From: Streptomyces sp. WM6386
GTDB lineage: Bacteria > Actinomycetota > Actinomycetes > Streptomycetales > Streptomycetaceae
Length of the DNA: 64,000 nucleotides
Direction of reading: 5' to 3'
Assembly: GCF_000972385.1 (NCBI RefSeq)
Contig: NZ_JXTE01000044.1
Span: 1 to 64,000 of the forward strand
Of this stretch, positions 33,747-42,341 are shown in pieces. The notes under the pieces are model-generated. The model saw only the letters and a list, made by a program, of their open reading frames with translations. It was not told where the DNA came from and ran no database searches. A program made the translations under genes and the position numbers. The number at the start of each line of letters is the position of its first letter. The first letter of the stretch is position 1.

Positions 33747-36656
33747 ATGAAAGGCAGCAAGAGACGTAGAAGAACCACCCTGGTCGTGGCGCTGGCCCTG
33801 ATCGCAGGGCTCGGCGCCACCGTCCCCTCCCACGCGGAGGAGACGTACGCCTTCCGCGACCCGTCCCTGACCGTGGACCAGCGAGTCGACGACCTCCTGG
33901 CCCGCCTCAGCCTCGACGAGAAGATCGGCCTCCTCCACCAGTACCAGGCCGCGGTCCCCCGGCTCGGCATCCAGTCCTTCCGCACCGGCACCGAGGCCCT
34001 GCACGGCGTCGCCTGGCTCGGCGAGACCACCGTCTTCCCCCAGGCCATCGGGCTCGCCTCCACCTGGGACCCGGCCCTGATGGAACAGGTCGGCTCGGCG
34101 GTCGGCGACGAGGCGCGCGGCTTCCAGCAGGAACGCCCGGCCGGCTGGGGCCTCAACCTCTGGGCACCCGTGGTGAACCCGCTCCGCGACCCGCGCTGGG
34201 GCCGCAACGAGGAGGGCTACAGCGAGGACCCCGGGCTGACCGGAGCGCTGTCGACGGCGTACGGCCAGGGTCTGACCGGCGGCGACCCCGATCACCTGAA
34301 GACCGCGCCCACCCTCAAGCACTACCTCGCCAACAACAACGAGTGGCACCGCACGACCACCTCCTCCGACCTGCGCCCGCGCGTCGCGAAGGAGTACGAC
34401 GAGGCGGCCTTCAGACCGGCGATCGAGGCGAACGCGGCGACGGGGGTCATGTCCTCGTACAACCTGGTCAACGGCCATCCCGCGACGGTGAATCCGGACC
34501 TGGACGACGTCGTACGGAAGTGGACCTCGTACGACCTGCTGAACGTCACCGACGCCTTCGCCCCGGGCAACCTCCCCGGCGACCAGAAGTACTACCCGAG
34601 CGTGACCGAGGGCGACGCGGCCGCGATGAAGGCCGGCATCGACAGCTTCACGGACAACGACGCGAACTCGTCGGTGACGACCGGCGCGGTCAAGTCGGCT
34701 CTGGAGCAAGGTCTGTTGGAGGAGTCGGACGTCGACGAGGCCGCGGGGCACATCCTGTCCGTGCGGGTCCGGCTCGGCGAGTTCGACCCGGGCGGCGGCA
34801 GGTACGGCTCGATCGACAAGTCCGTCATCAACAGCCCCGCCCACCAGAAGCTGGCCCGCAAGGCGGCCACGGAAGGTGCCGTGCTGCTGAAGAACCAGGC
34901 GGGCACCCTGCCGCTGAAGAAGTCCGCGAAGGACGTCGCCGTCGTCGGCCCGCTCGCCGACACCCTCTACACCGACTGGTACTCGGGCACGCTCCCGTAC
35001 GCGGTCACCCCGGCCGACGGCATCGCGGCCAAGCTCGGCACCGCCGTCACGACCAACGAGGGCGTCGACCGGATCGCGCTGAGGAACGCGGACACCGGCC
35101 GTTACGTCACCGCGGGCACGGACGCGGACGGCGAGCCGCTCAAGGAGACGTCGGCCTCGGACGCGAGCGCCCAGTTCGATGTCTTCGACTGGGGCGCGGG
35201 CATCGTCACCCTGCGCTCCGCCGCCAACGGCAGGTATGTCGGCTACAACTGGGCGAACTTCGTCAACGACCAGGTGCAGCCGAACGGTTGGTTCGTCCAG
35301 CAGCAGTTCAAGCTGGAGGAGCAGGCGGACGGTACGTATCTCCTGCGTTACGCCGGCTACGAGACCGAGGAGTCCTGGTGGGGCAACCCCGTCTATCTCG
35401 GCCCGACCGGTGAGGACGGCACGCTCGGCCTGGTCGCGAAGGACGCCGCCGCGCACTACACCAAGGACGTCGTCCGCAGCGGTGTCGAGGAGGCCGTGGC
35501 CGCGGTCAAGGGCAGGGACAACGCGGTGGTCGTGGTCGGCTCCAACCCGTCGATCAACGGCCGCGAGGCCCACGACCGCACCGACATGGGCCTGGCCCCG
35601 GCACAGGAAGCCCTGGTCAGGGCGGTCAAAGCGGCCAACCCTCGGGTCGTGGTGATAGTCGAGAACAGCTACCCGACCACCCTCGGCGCCCTCCAGAAGG
35701 AGGTCCCGGCCGTCCTGTGGACCTCCCACGCGGGCCAGGAGACCGGAAACGCCCTCGCCGACCTCCTCTACGGCGACGCCAACCCGTCGGGCCGCCTCAC
35801 CCAGACCTGGTACCGCTCGGAGTCGGACCTCCCGTCGATCCTCGACTACGACATCATCAAGTCCGACCGCACCTACCAGTACTTCAAGGGCAGCCCGCTC
35901 CATCCGTTCGGCTACGGGCTCTCCTACACGTCCTTCCGCTACGGCGACCTTCACAAGACGGCCGACGGCTACGCGGTGAACGTCACCAACACCGGTAGCC
36001 GCACCGGCGACGAGGTCGTCCAGCTCTACGCCCACCAACGCGTCTCCCGCGACAAGCAGCCCCTGAAGCAGCTGGAGGCCTTCCAGCGGGTGACGCTGAA
36101 GCCGGGCGAGACGAAGACGGTCAAGCTGAGGCCGGCGAAGAAGGACCTCGCGCACTGGGACGTCACGCGCTCCAAGTGGGTGGTGGAGAGCGGCACTTAC
36201 GACATCATGGTCGGTGCCTCCTCCACGGACATCCGCACACGCACGACCTGGCAGGTGTCCGGCGAGACGATCCCGGCCCGCGACCTCTCCCGCACGACCC
36301 GCGCCGAGAACTTCGACGACTACGAGGGCACACGTCTCGTCGACGAGTCGAAGGAGCGCGGTACGGCGGTGGGGGTGACGGCCGACCGGGCGTGGCTGAA
36401 GTACGGGGACGCCCGACTCGGCTCGGGCGCCTCGAAGTTCACGGCTCGCGTGGCCGGCGCGTCCGGCACGGTCGAGGTCCGGCTGGGCTCCCCGACCGGC
36501 ACCCTCGTCGGTACGGCGGCCTTCGGCGGCACCTCGTCGCCGTACGCCTACGAGACGGTGACCGCCGACCTCTCGCGGGCGGCGAAGGGCCGTGCCGACG
36601 TCTACCTGGTGCTGAAGGGAGCGGGCCTGCGCCTGGCGACGTTCAGTCTGCGCTGA
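33747..36656 (+). CDS. Secreted family 3 glycoside hydrolase with inserted beta-trefoil-like module and C-terminal CBM
   Basis: The 969-residue exported enzyme has a signal peptide (1-30, SHAEE). The GH3 barrel has RTGTEALHGVAW, WAPVVNPLRDPRWGRNEEGYSEDP, TLKHYLANNN and candidate nucleophile Asp near residue 269 (NVTDAFA). The GH3 sandwich domain begins about 360. An insertion at about 440-560 (RIALRNADTGRYVTAGTDADGEPL, LRSAANGRYVGYNWAN) looks like a fascin/ricin-type trefoil. A fibronectin-III-like module (about 740-810) and a CBM6-like C-terminus (about 840-969) follow. It probably acts as beta-glucosidase/beta-xylosidase outside the cell, feeding the importer of this cluster. An AAGGAG site precedes ATG 33747; it lies 59 bases after lacI. 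Confidence 0.9.
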   Translation: MKGSKRRRRTTLVVALALIAGLGATVPSHAEETYAFRDPSLTVDQRVDDLLARLSLDEKIGLLHQYQAAVPRLGIQSFRTGTEALHGVAWLGETTVFPQAIGLASTWDPALMEQVGSAVGDEARGFQQERPAGWGLNLWAPVVNPLRDPRWGRNEEGYSEDPGLTGALSTAYGQGLTGGDPDHLKTAPTLKHYLANNNEWHRTTTSSDLRPRVAKEYDEAAFRPAIEANAATGVMSSYNLVNGHPATVNPDLDDVVRKWTSYDLLNVTDAFAPGNLPGDQKYYPSVTEGDAAAMKAGIDSFTDNDANSSVTTGAVKSALEQGLLEESDVDEAAGHILSVRVRLGEFDPGGGRYGSIDKSVINSPAHQKLARKAATEGAVLLKNQAGTLPLKKSAKDVAVVGPLADTLYTDWYSGTLPYAVTPADGIAAKLGTAVTTNEGVDRIALRNADTGRYVTAGTDADGEPLKETSASDASAQFDVFDWGAGIVTLRSAANGRYVGYNWANFVNDQVQPNGWFVQQQFKLEEQADGTYLLRYAGYETEESWWGNPVYLGPTGEDGTLGLVAKDAAAHYTKDVVRSGVEEAVAAVKGRDNAVVVVGSNPSINGREAHDRTDMGLAPAQEALVRAVKAANPRVVVIVENSYPTTLGALQKEVPAVLWTSHAGQETGNALADLLYGDANPSGRLTQTWYRSESDLPSILDYDIIKSDRTYQYFKGSPLHPFGYGLSYTSFRYGDLHKTADGYAVNVTNTGSRTGDEVVQLYAHQRVSRDKQPLKQLEAFQRVTLKPGETKTVKLRPAKKDLAHWDVTRSKWVVESGTYDIMVGASSTDIRTRTTWQVSGETIPARDLSRTTRAENFDDYEGTRLVDESKERGTAVGVTADRAWLKYGDARLGSGASKFTARVAGASGTVEVRLGSPTGTLVGTAAFGGTSSPYAYETVTADLSRAAKGRADVYLVLKGAGLRLATFSLR

Positions 36657-36660
36657 GACC

Positions 36661-36709
36661 GCGTGGCGCAGGCCCTTCGCCTCAGCAGAGGAGGGGCTTG
36701 CGCCACGCG
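36661..36709. terminator. Strong hairpin terminator after the GH3 gene
   Basis: Arms GCGTGGCGCAGGCCCTT and AGGGGCTTGCGCCACGC (one bulge) begin five bases after the GH3 stop. The stem also overlaps the tail of the leftward gene remnant at 36682, so it serves both directions. Confidence 0.85.
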
Positions 36710-36864
36710 CACTCGAGGTCGCTGCCACGTGCCGACCGCGGCTCGACCAGTGTGGCGGCCTCCTCCGTCGACTTCGCGAGCGTGACCACGATGGCGTCCT
36801 CCAACGGCTTGACGGAGGACGCCAGATAATTGTTGAGGACGATGGTCAACTGCTCCGCCGCACG
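36682..36864 (-). pseudogene. 3' remnant of a gene truncated at the TnpB element end
   Basis: Sixty codons without a start, preceded by an in-frame TAA at 36865-36867: RAAEQLTIVLNNYLASSVK, then PLEDAIVVTLAKSTEEAATLVEPRS and a stop at 36682. Amino-acid composition and the hydrophobic/charged pattern look like a real protein tail, but I do not recognise the family. The frame is lost exactly at the hairpin taken as the end of the TnpB element, so insertion or an associated deletion probably removed the 5' part. Confidence 0.55.
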
Positions 36865-36866
36865 TT

Positions 36867-36886
36867 ACCGAGGTTACTGACTCGGT
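36867..36886 (-). other. Candidate right-end hairpin of the TnpB element / omega-RNA end
   Basis: ACCGAG and CTCGGT arms with an 8-base loop lie 75 bases downstream of the tnpB stop. IS200/IS605-type elements carry a subterminal hairpin here, and TnpB guide RNAs end at this boundary with the guide taken from the flanking DNA. A TACCGAG heptamer occurs here (36866) and again at 38180 on the other side of tnpB. Confidence 0.45.
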
Positions 36887-36960
36887 TCGACGCGGCTTTG
36901 CTTATGCTCCCGACTACCCTCTACGACAGGACGGTCACGGGGCACATCCACCGTTCCCAG

Positions 36961-38121
36961 CTACGCTGGGGCCGGATCGGGCATGTTGACGAATACCCAC
37001 GCCGAGCGTGCGCGGTCACGCACGTTGATCCCGGCGACGTGGTCGGCTGGCCCAGCGAGGCCGCACCGACGACAGCGGAAAATGTCCCGAGTGGGGCGGT
37101 TGCCGCGCTCAGTGTGTCCGCAGCGCGGGCAGCGCTGCGAGGTGTAGGCCGCATCCACCTCGATGAACGGCACTCCGGCACGCCTCGCCTTGTAAGCGAT
37201 AAAAGCGCCGAGCTGGTGGAACGGCCAGGAGGACAGTCGTGCTCGCTGGTCGCGGGAAACCGTAACCCGATCGCGGATGCCCTGGAGTTCCTCCAGGGCG
37301 ATGCCGCGCTCGGTGCGTTGGGCGACAGCAACAACCGTCTTGGCCACCTTGTGATTGACGTGGCTGGCGTGGCGGGCTTCCTTCCTCGCCCGCTTCTTGA
37401 GGAGCTGCTTGGCAGACCGGGTCTGTTTGGCCTGGAGTTCAGCCCGTTTGCGGGTCTGCCAGCGCCGGTAACGGCCGAGCCTGCGGCCTTGATGGTTGTC
37501 TCCGTCCGAGGTGGTGGCGAGGTTGACGATGCCCCGGTCTACACCGATGAAGTCCCTCGGCTCGAACGCCTCGGGCTCGGGGAGGTCGAGGGTGGCGATC
37601 AGGAACCACTTGCCGTCCCGGAACACCAGGTCGGACTCGCCCTTGCGGTGCTCGGCCAGGGCCTTGAGCGCTTCCGGGGAGCAGGCGAACGGGACGTCCT
37701 TAATCCGTCCGTCCAGGGTCCAGATCGAGACGGTCTGTGCATCGTAGTTCCACGACAGACACCGGTCGTCGTACGTGTGCGCCGCATGCGGGCGGAATGC
37801 TACCGGCTTGGATTCCGCTTTGCGGCGCCGCTTCGATCCCTCGGGACCGAACCTTCCGGCCCTGATGCCCGCCCGCAGCGACGTAGAGGCATCGGCCACG
37901 CGCTTGATGATGTGCTGCGCGGCCTGGGCCCCGAAGCCGAGAGCCTTTAGTTCGCCGTAACACAGCTTGCGCAGCTCCCGGACAGACGCCTTGAGCCCGA
38001 AACGCTCGAAGCCTGTGGCGGACACCCAGTTGGCCGCCTTGTTGATCGCGGGCAAAGTGTGCTCAAGTGCCGGTGCCTGCACGGCATCCGGCATGACCTT
38101 GACTTGCACCACTAGCTTCAC
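36961..38121 (-). CDS. tnpB: TnpB, RNA-guided RuvC-type nuclease of an IS200/IS605-like element
   Basis: The 386-residue protein has a RuvC-like core: first Asp near 195 (FIGVDRGIVNLAT), Glu near 277 (IALEELQGIRDR) and last Asp near 360 (GPADHVAGINV), with a four-cysteine zinc ribbon between (CPRCGHTERGNRPTRDIFRCRRCG). All catalytic residues are present, so it may be active. No TnpA (Y1 transposase) is next to it. GTG 38121 (VKLVVQVKVMPD) is chosen because it gives the usual N-terminus; further upstream starts exist. Codon use is close to that of its neighbours but somewhat less biased (cta, gta codons). Confidence 0.9.
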   Translation of the reverse strand: MKLVVQVKVMPDAVQAPALEHTLPAINKAANWVSATGFERFGLKASVRELRKLCYGELKALGFGAQAAQHIIKRVADASTSLRAGIRAGRFGPEGSKRRRKAESKPVAFRPHAAHTYDDRCLSWNYDAQTVSIWTLDGRIKDVPFACSPEALKALAEHRKGESDLVFRDGKWFLIATLDLPEPEAFEPRDFIGVDRGIVNLATTSDGDNHQGRRLGRYRRWQTRKRAELQAKQTRSAKQLLKKRARKEARHASHVNHKVAKTVVAVAQRTERGIALEELQGIRDRVTVSRDQRARLSSWPFHQLGAFIAYKARRAGVPFIEVDAAYTSQRCPRCGHTERGNRPTRDIFRCRRCGLAGPADHVAGINVRDRARSAWVFVNMPDPAPA

Positions 38122-38203
38122 AACCACCGAACGTACACAGCCATGCGACACTCCACCGCACGTTCCCAATCGATCACACTACCGAGTGAACGGGGTGCCC
38201 TGG

Positions 38204-38222
38204 TCCGGCCCTTCGGGCCGGA
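38204..38222 (-). terminator. Hairpin terminator after the esterase gene
   Basis: TCCGGCCC-TTC-GGGCCGGA, a perfect 8-bp stem with a short TTC loop, lies 41 bases past the stop of the leftward esterase gene and before the tnpB region. Confidence 0.7.
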
Positions 38223-38262
38223 GTCCTGGAGCGCTTCTCCACATCACGCTGAAGAGCCCGTC

Positions 38263-39228
38263 TCAGCCGCCCAGCCCCCAGGCCGCCCCCATCCGGTACG
38301 CGGCACACAGGTTCACATCGAGGATGTACGCCCCGGCGGTCCCGCACTGCGCGCTCCCGCTGCCGGGGTCGACGGGCTGCCCGTGCCCCATGCCGGTGAT
38401 GCTGTACGTCTCGACGACGGTGTCGCCGCCCGCGTTCGTGTACGTCCGATGCGGATATCCGGCGACGGTGTCACTCACGTCCGCGACCTGGTCCCCGCCC
38501 CGCACGTCGGTCCACTGCTCGACGAGGTCGGTCATGTTCACGGGTTTCACGGTGTAGTCGGCGCTCCCCTGGAACGCGACCAGCGTCGGCCAGGGCCCGG
38601 CGTACCCGGGGCGCGCGGCCCGTACCCGGTCGCCCCACTGGTCCGGCGTCTGCGTGGCCCCGACGTACATGCACACGTACGGCGACCCGGCGGCCTGCGC
38701 ACACCCGTACGGCAGCCCGGCGACGATCCCGCCCGCCGCGAACTTCTCGGGATACGCGGCCATCATCACGGCGGCGAGCCCGCCCCCGGCGGACAGCCCG
38801 GTGACATGCACCGGCCCCCCGGAGACATCGCCGACCTGCCGCTCCACCATCTGCGCGACGGACGCGGCCTCGCCCTGGCCGCGTGCCATGTCGCCGCTCT
38901 GGAACCAGTTGAAGCAGAGCGAGGCGTTGTTGGCGGACTGCTGCTGCGGCAGCACCACGGAGAAGCCCCACCGGTCGGCGAGCTGCGTCCACCCGCTGCC
39001 GGTGCCGTATCCGGAGGCGTTCTGGGTGCACCCGTGCAGCGCGACGACGACCGGCCGCCCGGCGGGCAGCCCGTCGGGGACGTACCGGAACATCCGCAGC
39101 GCGCCGGGATTGGTCCCGAACCCGGTGACCTCCTGGACGGAGGCGGCGGAGGCGGGCGTCGGGGTCAGGAGGACGGCGAGGAGCGCCGTCAGGACGGTGA
39201 GCAGGGTCGCGGCTCTGGTCTGTGTCAT
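38263..39228 (-). CDS. Secreted PHB-depolymerase-family esterase
   Basis: The 321-residue exported serine hydrolase has a signal peptide (1-29, ASAASV), oxyanion segment VVVALHGCTQNA, nucleophile elbow GLSAGGGLA (Ser near residue 146) and C-terminal catalytic His in GMGHGQPVDPG. It contains several paired cysteines. The family includes extracellular polyhydroxybutyrate depolymerases and feruloyl/acetyl-xylan esterases (CE1-like). Given the nearby hemicellulose cluster, an acetyl-xylan or feruloyl esterase role is as likely as PHB degradation. Confidence 0.9.
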   Translation of the reverse strand: MTQTRAATLLTVLTALLAVLLTPTPASAASVQEVTGFGTNPGALRMFRYVPDGLPAGRPVVVALHGCTQNASGYGTGSGWTQLADRWGFSVVLPQQQSANNASLCFNWFQSGDMARGQGEAASVAQMVERQVGDVSGGPVHVTGLSAGGGLAAVMMAAYPEKFAAGGIVAGLPYGCAQAAGSPYVCMYVGATQTPDQWGDRVRAARPGYAGPWPTLVAFQGSADYTVKPVNMTDLVEQWTDVRGGDQVADVSDTVAGYPHRTYTNAGGDTVVETYSITGMGHGQPVDPGSGSAQCGTAGAYILDVNLCAAYRMGAAWGLGG

Positions 39229-39303
39229 GGGGAGGGACCGTAGAAGCGTGAACGAGCCCCCGATATGGGGTCACGCACCACAACGGGCGGGCCGACCGTG
39301 GGG

Positions 39304-39960
39304 CTACCAGACCCCTCCGTAGGTCACCGTCCGCCCCGGGCCCACCTCACGGGCGACCCGCTCGGTCAACTCCCGGCCCACGTCCCGCAGTCGGTCGTGG
39401 GCCGCGGTGAGCGCGGCGCCGTCCCGGTCCGTCAGCCAGGTGTCCATGGCGGCGGTGATGTCCCGCGCCCACCGGTTCAGGTCGTCCACCAGCCCGTCGG
39501 AGAGATCGAGGGCGGCGGCGGGGTCGTCGGGGGCGAAGTCGCCGAAGCCCTCGGCGCGCAGCGGGTGCCACTTGTACTCGCACTCGACGACAAGGTGCAG
39601 CGGGTGCGGAGGGGTGCCGTGCGCGTCAAGGGACCAGTACAGCTGCCCGCACCCCCAGCACACGGTCTTGTCGGTGCGGTGCCGCTCGTCCCGGTACCGC
39701 ACCACCCATGCGGGACCGAGCTGCTTCGCCAGCGCCCGGGCCACCTCCAACCCCTGCTTGACGTGCCTGCGCAGAGCCGGCCGGTCGGTGAAGCCGCCGG
39801 GAGGACGGGCCAGGATCCACTCGCGCAGCCGATCGGTGAGGTCGGCGGGCAGCTCGGTGGCGAGGTCGGTGGACAGGTCGCCCCACGGCAGATCCGCGTC
39901 GGCGCGCAGCAGTAGCTGCCGGGGCTCGGTTTCGTCGGTCAAGGCACGTCCGTGGGTCAT
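39304..39960 (-). CDS. Hypothetical protein with CxxC motif
   Basis: The 218-residue soluble protein has an acidic N-terminus and ELPADLTDRLREWILARPPGGFTDRPALRRHVKQGLEVARALAKQL, then a WVVRYRDERHRTDKTVCWGCGQLYW segment whose two cysteines could bind a metal. A helical C-terminus follows. No family is recognised. The start at 39960 has no good ribosome-binding site and touches the ssrA terminator, so a later start is possible. Confidence 0.65.
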   Translation of the reverse strand: MTHGRALTDETEPRQLLLRADADLPWGDLSTDLATELPADLTDRLREWILARPPGGFTDRPALRRHVKQGLEVARALAKQLGPAWVVRYRDERHRTDKTVCWGCGQLYWSLDAHGTPPHPLHLVVECEYKWHPLRAEGFGDFAPDDPAAALDLSDGLVDDLNRWARDITAAMDTWLTDRDGAALTAAHDRLRDVGRELTERVAREVGPGRTVTYGGVW

Positions 39961-39973
39961 GGCGGCATGGCAA

Positions 39974-40003
39974 AGGCCCCGTCGCTCGAAAGCTACGGGG
40001 CCT
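39974..40003 (-). terminator. ssrA terminator
   Basis: On the minus strand AGGCCCCGT and ACGGGGCCT arms close a 12-base loop and are followed by TTTGCC. The stem begins 16 bases past the tmRNA CCA end. Confidence 0.85.
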
Positions 40004-40018
40004 CGCCCACATGGGAAA

Positions 40019-40406
40019 TGGTGGAGATGGCGGGAATCGAACCCGCGTCCAACGGTGCAGAATCAGGGCTTCTCCGTGTGCAGTTCGCTGTGATTTTCTC
40101 GGCCCCGGCAATCACGCGAACAAGTCGCCGACGGGCCCAGTCACTGTTTGATTTCCCATCGAACCCCGTGACCGGGCTCGATGGTTTAGTTCCCTAAATT
40201 ATGCCAGGATCCGGGTCGGGAACACTCCCGGGCTGACACCCGTTATGGGCCTCCACTCACTGCTTATTAGGCAGCGAGGGCGAAGGCGCGGGAATCGCTC
40301 TTGTTAGTGGCGATTATTGGTTGCGACATATGGTTTACGAGATCATTGCCGCTTCCTCGACACGCTTCCCCTGCTTCGACATCCGCTGTCGAAACCGATC
40401 ATCCCC
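40019..40406 (-). ncRNA. ssrA: tmRNA (ssrA)
   Basis: Rescues stalled ribosomes with SmpB. The minus-strand 5' end GGGGATGATCGGTTTCGAC pairs with the 3' acceptor. The 3' end has a T-arm GCGGGTTCGATTCCCGC and ends ...CATCTCCACCA, with CCA encoded (40019-40021). The tag frame (40270-40311) reads ATNKSDSRAFALAA followed by tandem TAA stops at 40264-40269. G+C-rich pseudoknot segments lie on both sides. Length is about 388 nt. The smpB gene lies just upstream on the same strand. Confidence 0.97.
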
Positions 40407-40422
40407 ATGTTGTTTTTTCAAT

Positions 40423-40458
40423 CCCCTCCGGAGAGGGGGCGCACCTTCGCTGAGGTGC
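40423..40458 (-). terminator. Hairpins between smpB and ssrA
   Basis: Two small stems: GCACCT/AGGTGC with a 6-base loop (40441-40458) and CCCCTC/GAGGGG (40423-40439). They could end the smpB transcript upstream of ssrA. A U-run does not follow on the minus strand, so termination is uncertain. Confidence 0.4.
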
Positions 40459-40503
40459 AGGACCCATCGTACGTGACCAACGCACCGGGGTGCCAGCCTA
40501 TTC

Positions 40504-41058
40504 CTACTGGCCCCGCTGCTTCCGCTTCGCCGCCGCGATCGCCCGGTCCGACTCCCGCCGGTCCTGCTGCTCGCGCAGGGTCTGCCGCTTGTCGTACTCC
40601 TTCTTTCCTCGCGCGAGGGCGATCTCGGCCTTGGCCCGGCCGTCCCTGAAGTACAGGGCGAGGGGCACGATCGTGTGACCCGTCTCCTGGGACTTCGACT
40701 CCAGCTTGTCGATCTCCTCGCGGTGCAGGAGCAGCTTGCGCTTGCGGCGCGCGGAGTGGTTGGTCCAGCTGCCCTGGTGATACTCGGGGATGTGGGCGTT
40801 GTGCAGCCACGCCTCCCCCTGGTCGATCTGGACGAAGCCGTCGGTCAGCGAGGTCCGCCCTTCGCGCAGCGACTTGACCTCGGTGCCGGTCAGCACGATG
40901 CCGGCCTCGTAGGTGTCGATGATCGCGTAGTCGTGCCGGGCCTTCTTGTTCTGGGCGACGATCTTGCGCTTGCCACCCTTCTCGCCGTCCCGGCCCTTGG
41001 CGGCCGTCCCGCCCTGCTTGGGCTGGGACTCCTTCGGTACATACATTCCCTTGCTCAT
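40504..41058 (-). CDS. smpB: SsrA-binding protein SmpB
   Basis: The 184-residue protein binds tmRNA and brings it to stalled ribosomes. Hallmarks are [72 protein letters not shown] and the basic tail [27 protein letters not shown]. It has an N-terminal actinobacterial extension of about 30 residues ([10 protein letters not shown]...). ATG 41058 is preferred over 41070 because of this extension. It lies next to ssrA on the same strand. Confidence 0.97.
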   Translation of the reverse strand: MSKGMYVPKESQPKQGGTAAKGRDGEKGGKRKIVAQNKKARHDYAIIDTYEAGIVLTGTEVKSLREGRTSLTDGFVQIDQGEAWLHNAHIPEYHQGSWTNHSARRKRKLLLHREEIDKLESKSQETGHTIVPLALYFRDGRAKAEIALARGKKEYDKRQTLREQQDRRESDRAIAAAKRKQRGQ

Positions 41059-41104
41059 AGTGCCGCCCATTTTCGCACTACGGAGGGGGTGTACGGGAAG
41101 TCGT

Positions 41105-42274
41105 TTACGACGGGGGGCCCAATCCGCCCAGAACCGTCTCCGCGCGCTCGATCACCTGCTGGTCGGCGTCCAGGTCGGGGGTGATGCCCGTGCCGTCGAC
41201 ACCGCGCCCGGACGGCGTGCGGTAGTGCCCCACGGTCAGCTCGGCCACCGACCCGTCGGGGAGCCGGCTGGGCATCTGCACCGAGCCCTTCCCGAAGGTG
41301 CGGGACCCCACGACCACCGCGCGCCCCCGGTCCTGCAACGCGCCCGTGAGCAGCTCGGCCGCGCTCATCGTGCCGCCGTCGACGAGCGCGACCAGGGGTC
41401 TGGTGGTGTCGCCGCCGAGGTCGGCGTGCAGGGCCTGCTGGGCGCCGTCGACGTCGTAGGTGGCGACGAGGCCGCCGTCGAGGAAGGCGGAGGCGGCGGT
41501 GACGGCCTCGGTGACCAGGCCGCCGGAGTTGCCGCGCAGGTCGAGGATGATGCCGGAGGCGGCGGGGGCCTGTCGTACGGCGGTGCGGACGGCGTCGCCG
41601 GAGCCCTTGGTGAACGAGTCGATCTTGATGACGGTGATCCCACCGGCGAGCTGTCGAACGGTGACCGAGTCCGTGGACAGCCGGGCCCGCCGCACCGTCT
41701 CGTCCCACGCGCGCGTGCCCCGCTCCAGCCCGAGCGTGACGGCCGTACCGGCCGCCGCGTCGGTGGCGTCACCGCGCAGTAAGGAGACCACCTCGGTGAC
41801 GGGCCGCCCGTCGACCTTGCGCCCGTCGACACTGCGCAGCCGGTCTCCGGCCCGGATCCCGGCGACGGCCGCGGGCGACCCGGCGCGCACCTTGGTCACC
41901 TCGATCCGCCCGCCCCGCTCCCGTCGTGCCCAGAGCCCGACGCCGGTGTACCGCCCGTCGAGGGCCTCTTCGAACTCCTCGTACTCCCCCGGCGAGTAGA
42001 CGGCGCCCCACCGGTCCCCGCTACGGCTGACGGCCCGCTCAGCCGCCTCCACGGGCGACTTCCCCGCGGCCATGGCCTCGGCGGCGGCCTCGGCGACATT
42101 CTCCTGCCGCCCGGCCGGCACGGCCGAACCGCCCCTGTCCTGCGAGACTTTCCGGTCGGCCTCGGGCAACGACCCGGTCGCGGCCCCCGCCACCAGCACA
42201 CTCGCGAACACCAACGTCAGGGCCGCCCCGCGGCCGATGCGACGGGGCTGACAGAACAGGTCTCGGCCTGACAT
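41105..42274 (-). CDS. C-terminal processing protease, S41 family
   Basis: The 389-residue exported peptidase has an N-terminal signal-anchor (about 15-34), a PDZ domain ([41 protein letters not shown], about 115-165) and the tail-specific protease core. The nucleophile is Ser in [14 protein letters not shown] and the general-base Lys is in RTFGKGSVQ. The distal end is [14 protein letters not shown]. It cleaves membrane or secreted proteins at their C-termini. It lies between ftsX and smpB, as in other Streptomyces, but a terminator separates it from ftsX. Confidence 0.92.
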   Translation of the reverse strand: MSGRDLFCQPRRIGRGAALTLVFASVLVAGAATGSLPEADRKVSQDRGGSAVPAGRQENVAEAAAEAMAAGKSPVEAAERAVSRSGDRWGAVYSPGEYEEFEEALDGRYTGVGLWARRERGGRIEVTKVRAGSPAAVAGIRAGDRLRSVDGRKVDGRPVTEVVSLLRGDATDAAAGTAVTLGLERGTRAWDETVRRARLSTDSVTVRQLAGGITVIKIDSFTKGSGDAVRTAVRQAPAASGIILDLRGNSGGLVTEAVTAASAFLDGGLVATYDVDGAQQALHADLGGDTTRPLVALVDGGTMSAAELLTGALQDRGRAVVVGSRTFGKGSVQMPSRLPDGSVAELTVGHYRTPSGRGVDGTGITPDLDADQQVIERAETVLGGLGPPS

Positions 42275-42297
42275 GCGGGTGAGTCTAGGACAACGCG

Positions 42298-42332
42298 AAG
42301 GGCCGCACGGTCGGTTGCCCGTACGGCCCTCT
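42298..42332 (-). terminator. ftsX terminator
   Basis: Minus-strand AAGAGGGCCGTACGG ... CCGTGCGGCCCTT forms a stem of about 12 pairs ten bases after the ftsX stop. Confidence 0.85.
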
Positions 42333-42341
42333 TGGCATGTG

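Noticed and set aside
32946..36728. A 1260-codon open frame on the minus strand opposite the GH3 gene
   Set aside because: It mirrors the real GH3 and lacI genes in a shifted antisense frame. Composition is Arg/Gly/Val/Asp-rich with no motif, a typical shadow of high-GC coding DNA.
40003..40022. ssrA 3' end as an attachment site for an integrated element
   Set aside because: No integrase, no repeated att-like copy of the 3' end and no phage-like genes are seen on either side.
40019..40050. A tRNA-like 3' end with T-arm and CCA
   Set aside because: It is the tRNA-like domain of tmRNA, not a separate tRNA gene.
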